A program made the position numbers and the translations under genes. The notes beneath the pieces are model-generated. The model was not told where the DNA came from. It was given only the letters and a program-made list of their open reading frames with translations, and made no database searches. This document shows positions 61,191 through 64,000 of a stretch of 64,000 nt of DNA, piece after piece (positions within the stretch are counted from its first letter, which is position 1; each line of letters starts with the position of its first letter). Source of the DNA: Volvox africanus (Eukaryota > Chlorophyta > Chlorophyceae > Chlamydomonadales > Volvocaceae); assembly GCA_030268105.1 (NCBI GenBank), contig BSDZ01000005.1, forward strand, positions 806,001-870,000. Direction: 5' to 3'.

Positions 61191-61988
61191 ATGGGAGATG
61201 CTGCTGTGAATGTCGTTGCAACAGTGACTATGGGTGTCTCGTCTATCCTGATGCCCAAGGTCGTTTTCAAGGGCGACAACTGGAACGAATTTCGCAGGGA
61301 CGTTGAGAATTGTTTCCTGTATAATGTCTGGGCGTCGGCTCTCACCTCTCTAGATGATCCGGCGACGTTCAAGGCCCTGATCGTTCTGCGCCGCCAAGTT
61401 GCCCAGGAGTACCAGATTGAGCTCTCGGACTGTGAAAATGCCAAGGTTGCCTGGGATCACCTGAAGAATATTGGTGAGCGGTCCTCAAGTGCTAAGCTCA
61501 TCGTTTTGATGCGAACCCTACACTCACTGAAGATGCAATCTGAGGAGAATGTTTACCAGTACTTTGCGCGGGGAAAGGAGTTGAGGCAGATGCTTGCTGA
61601 TGCGGGGGAGAAGATTGAGGAGCGCGTGTTAGTTCTGGCGTTGCTGACTGGTCTGACCAACCGGTTCAGAACTTTCGTAGATATCATCATGGTGTCGGGG
61701 GAGATCCCGAAGCTCGAAGTACTTCTCCCGAAACTGGTGGCTGTTGAGAGTTTCGAATCCCAGTTGGGTGCGTCGGGGGATGGCGCTCTGGCTTTGTTTT
61801 CCGGGAGTGGCCGAAACTGAAACCGGCCATCGTGCAGAAATTGCGGGAAAATGGGTCACACCGCGGAGAAGTGCTGGCGTGACAAGCCCTGCAGCTATTG
61901 CGGCAAGACGGGTCATGATGACACCCGCTGTTTCAAGAAGCGCCGTGAACAGAGAGAGGACCAAAACCCCGTTGGCCTGATTCTGTAG
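61191..61988 (+). CDS. gag: Copia-type Gag with two zinc knuckles, in-frame TGA
   Basis: ATG 61191 opens 209 codons of a copia-type capsid (MPKVVFKGDNWNEFRRDVENC near the start, NAKVAWDHLKNIG and EENVYQYFARGKELRQM later). TGA at 61818-61820 interrupts it; the same frame then continues for 55 more codons with two canonical CCHC knuckles, CRNCGKMGHTAEKC and CSYCGKTGHDDTRC, and ends at TAG 61986. The TGA sits in an Arg-Asn run and is most simply a CGA-to-TGA mutation, but readthrough would add the nucleic-acid-binding part to a fraction of the protein. Length 265 positions in all. Confidence 0.85.
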
Positions 61989-62757
61989 AGTGGTTAAGCA
62001 GCATTTCGCACCTTCTTTGGTAGCATGCTGCTGTTTTTATCTCATCCATCTGGCTTATTTCACATATCTGTCTGTCTAACTAAACTAAGTCTTTCTATGG
62101 ACATTTCTTCTGCAGTACTATCTGCGTTCTCGTTTTTCTGGAATTTCCTAAACTTTATCAGGATTACATTGCCTGAGTTTGCGTTTATTGTGTTGCGTTG
62201 CGGATTGCCTGAGAGGCTGATCACCTCTTCTATTGCCGTTTGCGCGTGCCTGCTGTTTGCTGTCACCTGTACCATCCTGCGTTTGCTTCTGTGACCGTGT
62301 CCTGCGGCTGCGTGGGAGTGTTGTGCCTTCGTTAGTGGTCCAGCCTTGTACGCGGTCCGATTACTTTGGTCAAATCTGTGTGCGCGAGTTATGTGGTACA
62401 GTAGTGATTTCAAGGTTGATGATTTCCATGTTATCCAGCCCAACCTTGTTCATTTGTTTTCGCGGCATTTCCCTGTGTCTAGTCCGACTTGCTTTGCTCT
62501 GCCTGCGTTCTCGGCATGTCCTTGTGTCCAGCCCTGTGAACGTCAATTTCGTGGGAGTATTCCGCACGAGCTTAAGTCTCTGGAGTGCGACCGTCCTTTG
62601 AAGACCGTATAACCTTAGTGTTCACCGAGTGCGTGGGAGACGTCTTGCGTTACAGGTACCTAAGTGTTTACTTTGAAGTTTTGGCAGCGGTGGAATCAAA
62701 GTTTGAAAGGATGTCAGTTGGCGTCGATTGCATGGCGACGTACTGCCCGCGTGGGAG
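61989..62757 (+). other. Non-coding 3' region of the gag-only element
   Basis: Pyrimidine-rich, with no pol remnant that I can see. The octamer CGTGGGAG occurs at 62311, 62550, 62632 and 62750. The last is the purine tract next to the 3' LTR; the first is also followed by TGTTG, as at the LTR start. Confidence 0.6.
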
Positions 62758-63207
62758 TGTTGAAATTTCTGCCATTAACTGGCATGATTGTTCGGTCAGT
62801 TCGTCGCTGCTCCTGTGAAGGTCGGTGGTGGTGGTGTTTTATTCAGTCAGACTTCTTCTATCTTCCTAACGATTGGTATTCTTGGTGATATCTAGGTCTT
62901 GCCTGTTTAGGATGTTTCTGTCATGAAGTTTCTGTCATGGAGTAAGACTGGCGTTTGGTCTTCTGACGCTGAGCCAGCAATCTCTTTCCTAATCAGTGCG
63001 TTCGACGATCCAGATGGAGCGTACGACACTTAACACTTAAACTATATATTTGGCGAGGTTCTCATACCTCATTAGCTGTTTGTAACAACTATTGCTCGCC
63101 CAGACTTGTGTGTGTCTTTGTGGCTTGAGGCATAGTGGCAGCTCGCTTGTCCAGCTTGTGCTGAACTGGACCTTTACTCAGCTATCGCGACGACAGTTTT
63201 CACAACA
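62758..63207 (+). repeat. 3' LTR of the gag-only element
   Basis: 450 bp, TGTTGAAATTTC to TTTTCACAACA, followed by CTCCA (63208-63212). Confidence 0.95.
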
Positions 63208-63212
63208 CTCCA

Positions 63213-63947
63213 TACGTCATTAGGACAAGAAATTCATCATATGTATTGTGCTTTATAATGTCTTTTCCCTAGGCAAGAACCCCTCTAGCAGATAGCCTAG
63301 GAGCCGACGATGCTAGGCTATCAAGGCCCTATCAGCTTGACCTGCTAGGGGCCCAAGTGCCTGCTAGGGCTGCTAGGTCAGGATAAAGGCCTGCTAATAG
63401 CTGGCAATAAACCTGCTAGGCCTGAGTTTGCTGCATAGGCCTGCTAGGCTATCAGATAGTATCAAACAAAAACGTATAATTGAAATGGCCTATCATTTAC
63501 TGCTTATTGTAACACAATCTTCTTTAATTTAAGCGCACCCGTGATGGAGGCCGAGACACTTCATGGGCCAAATTGAAAATAGTTTATACCTTTATCAATC
63601 CACATATCTTACATTTATAGCAATATTCCGAAAAAAGAGAGAGACGGATGCCGACAAGCAAAGCACGCAACATCGCAACATCGCAGCGCCTAAATTTCCA
63701 GGTGGTCTGCTGTCTGTCTCCTCTGAAACTGCGAAGTGCAGAAAATTCATCACTCGCCAGGAATGTTGGAAACGAGTTTCTGCTGAATTACCACGAAATA
63801 ACATATATCTAAAATGTATTCTATGTTCTTCCCTCCATCTCATATCCATTTTCGTTGCTATATAATTCCAGATGAATCGATTATTTTTTTGCATGATTAA
63901 ATAGGATCATGATCCTACACTTTGTTCAGGTATCAAGCTACTGGGCG
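63213..63947. other. Anonymous DNA with CTGCTAGG cluster
   Basis: Five copies of CTGCTAGG lie between 63342 and 63448, among related GATAGCCTAGG and GCTAGGCTATC motifs. The remainder to 63947 shows no recognisable gene. Confidence 0.5.
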
Positions 63948-64000
63948 TGTTATGAAATGGTGTATCAGTTGGGATCTAATGCAATCCAATCGTGTTGTTG
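63948..64000 (+). repeat. Start of a copia-type LTR, cut by the window end
   Basis: TGTTATGAAATGGTGTATCAG matches the start of the LTRs at 32905 and 57508; GGGCG precedes it. Confidence 0.75.

Larger units (their letters stand above)
60652..63207 (+). mobile_element. Complete gag-only LTR retrotransposon
   Basis: 2556 bp with 450-bp LTRs (60652-61101 and 62758-63207) that differ at two positions, flanked by perfect CTCCA duplications. Inside: primer-binding site GGTTATGAGCCCC (61102), one gag-like ORF, about 770 bp of non-coding DNA, and a short purine tract before the 3' LTR. No protease, integrase or RT is present, so it must borrow these from an autonomous copia element. The near-identical LTRs show that it moved recently in spite of this. 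Confidence 0.95.

Noticed and set aside
61989..62757. Decayed pol in the gag-only element
   Set aside because: I looked for RT, integrase and protease motifs in all frames and found none. The short frames there are pyrimidine-rich noise.
63341..63450. CTGCTAGG cluster as a CRISPR-like array
   Set aside because: The repeat is 8 bp with irregular spacing, and the genome is eukaryotic.
63595..63894. 99-codon minus-strand frame near the window end
   Set aside because: No recognisable motif, and a plus-strand frame of the same length overlaps it. Not distinguishable from chance.

Overview
This is eukaryotic nuclear DNA made almost entirely of retrotransposons nested in one another, with pieces of a few host genes in between. 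Spliced exons, Ty3/gypsy and Ty1/copia LTR elements and L1-like LINEs rule out a bacterial or organellar source. A chromodomain integrase, copia primer sites that match the anticodon half of an initiator-Met tRNA, and a short run of TTTTAGGG telomere-type repeats fit a green alga or another member of the green lineage. That placement is an inference of low confidence.

Layout. 1-3272: plus-strand tandem array of an 835-bp LTR and decayed gypsy internal DNA (element A). 3273-13968: minus-strand gypsy element B, with 5' LTR, leader exons, gag and the start of pol. Its gag is split by a complete young plus-strand gypsy chromovirus, element C (4527-11697; 5-bp target duplication CTGAG; LTRs differ at 1 of 423 positions). 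13969-15190: relics of a LINE 3' end and of a diverged LTR. 15190-24082: plus-strand LINEs, a 5'-truncated copy followed by a full-length copy with a few inactivating mutations, bounded on both sides by ATACAT microsatellite. 24083-28411: mostly anonymous DNA with a tRNA-like sequence and telomere-like repeats. 28412-33148: a broken copia element with perfect CCAAT target duplication. 33149-44440: anonymous DNA, LTR relics, a solo copia LTR interrupted by a gypsy LTR, and exons of a minus-strand host gene. 44441-55835: a head-to-tail, minus-strand array of LINE copies separated by ATGT microsatellite; it contains one copy with both ORFs intact. 56003-58641: more minus-strand host exons, a solo copia LTR and a strong hairpin. 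60652-63207: a complete LTR element that codes only for Gag. 63948-64000: start of another copia-type LTR.

How the parts relate. B and C share one gag-pol plan: two small leader exons with conserved splice phase, gag, a single in-frame UAG, then pol. The LINE family has ORF1 and ORF2 overlapping as UAAUG. Its ORF2 carries an apurinic-type endonuclease, a reverse transcriptase, a Cys/His zinc motif and, near the C terminus, a perfect PCNA-interaction (PIP-box) match. Every LINE copy sits in ACAT-type microsatellite and ends in it, so each copy provides a landing site for the next. The host exons form two paralogous sets with the same splice phases. One of these genes may span 34.6-56.2 kb, with the LINE array lying inside an intron.
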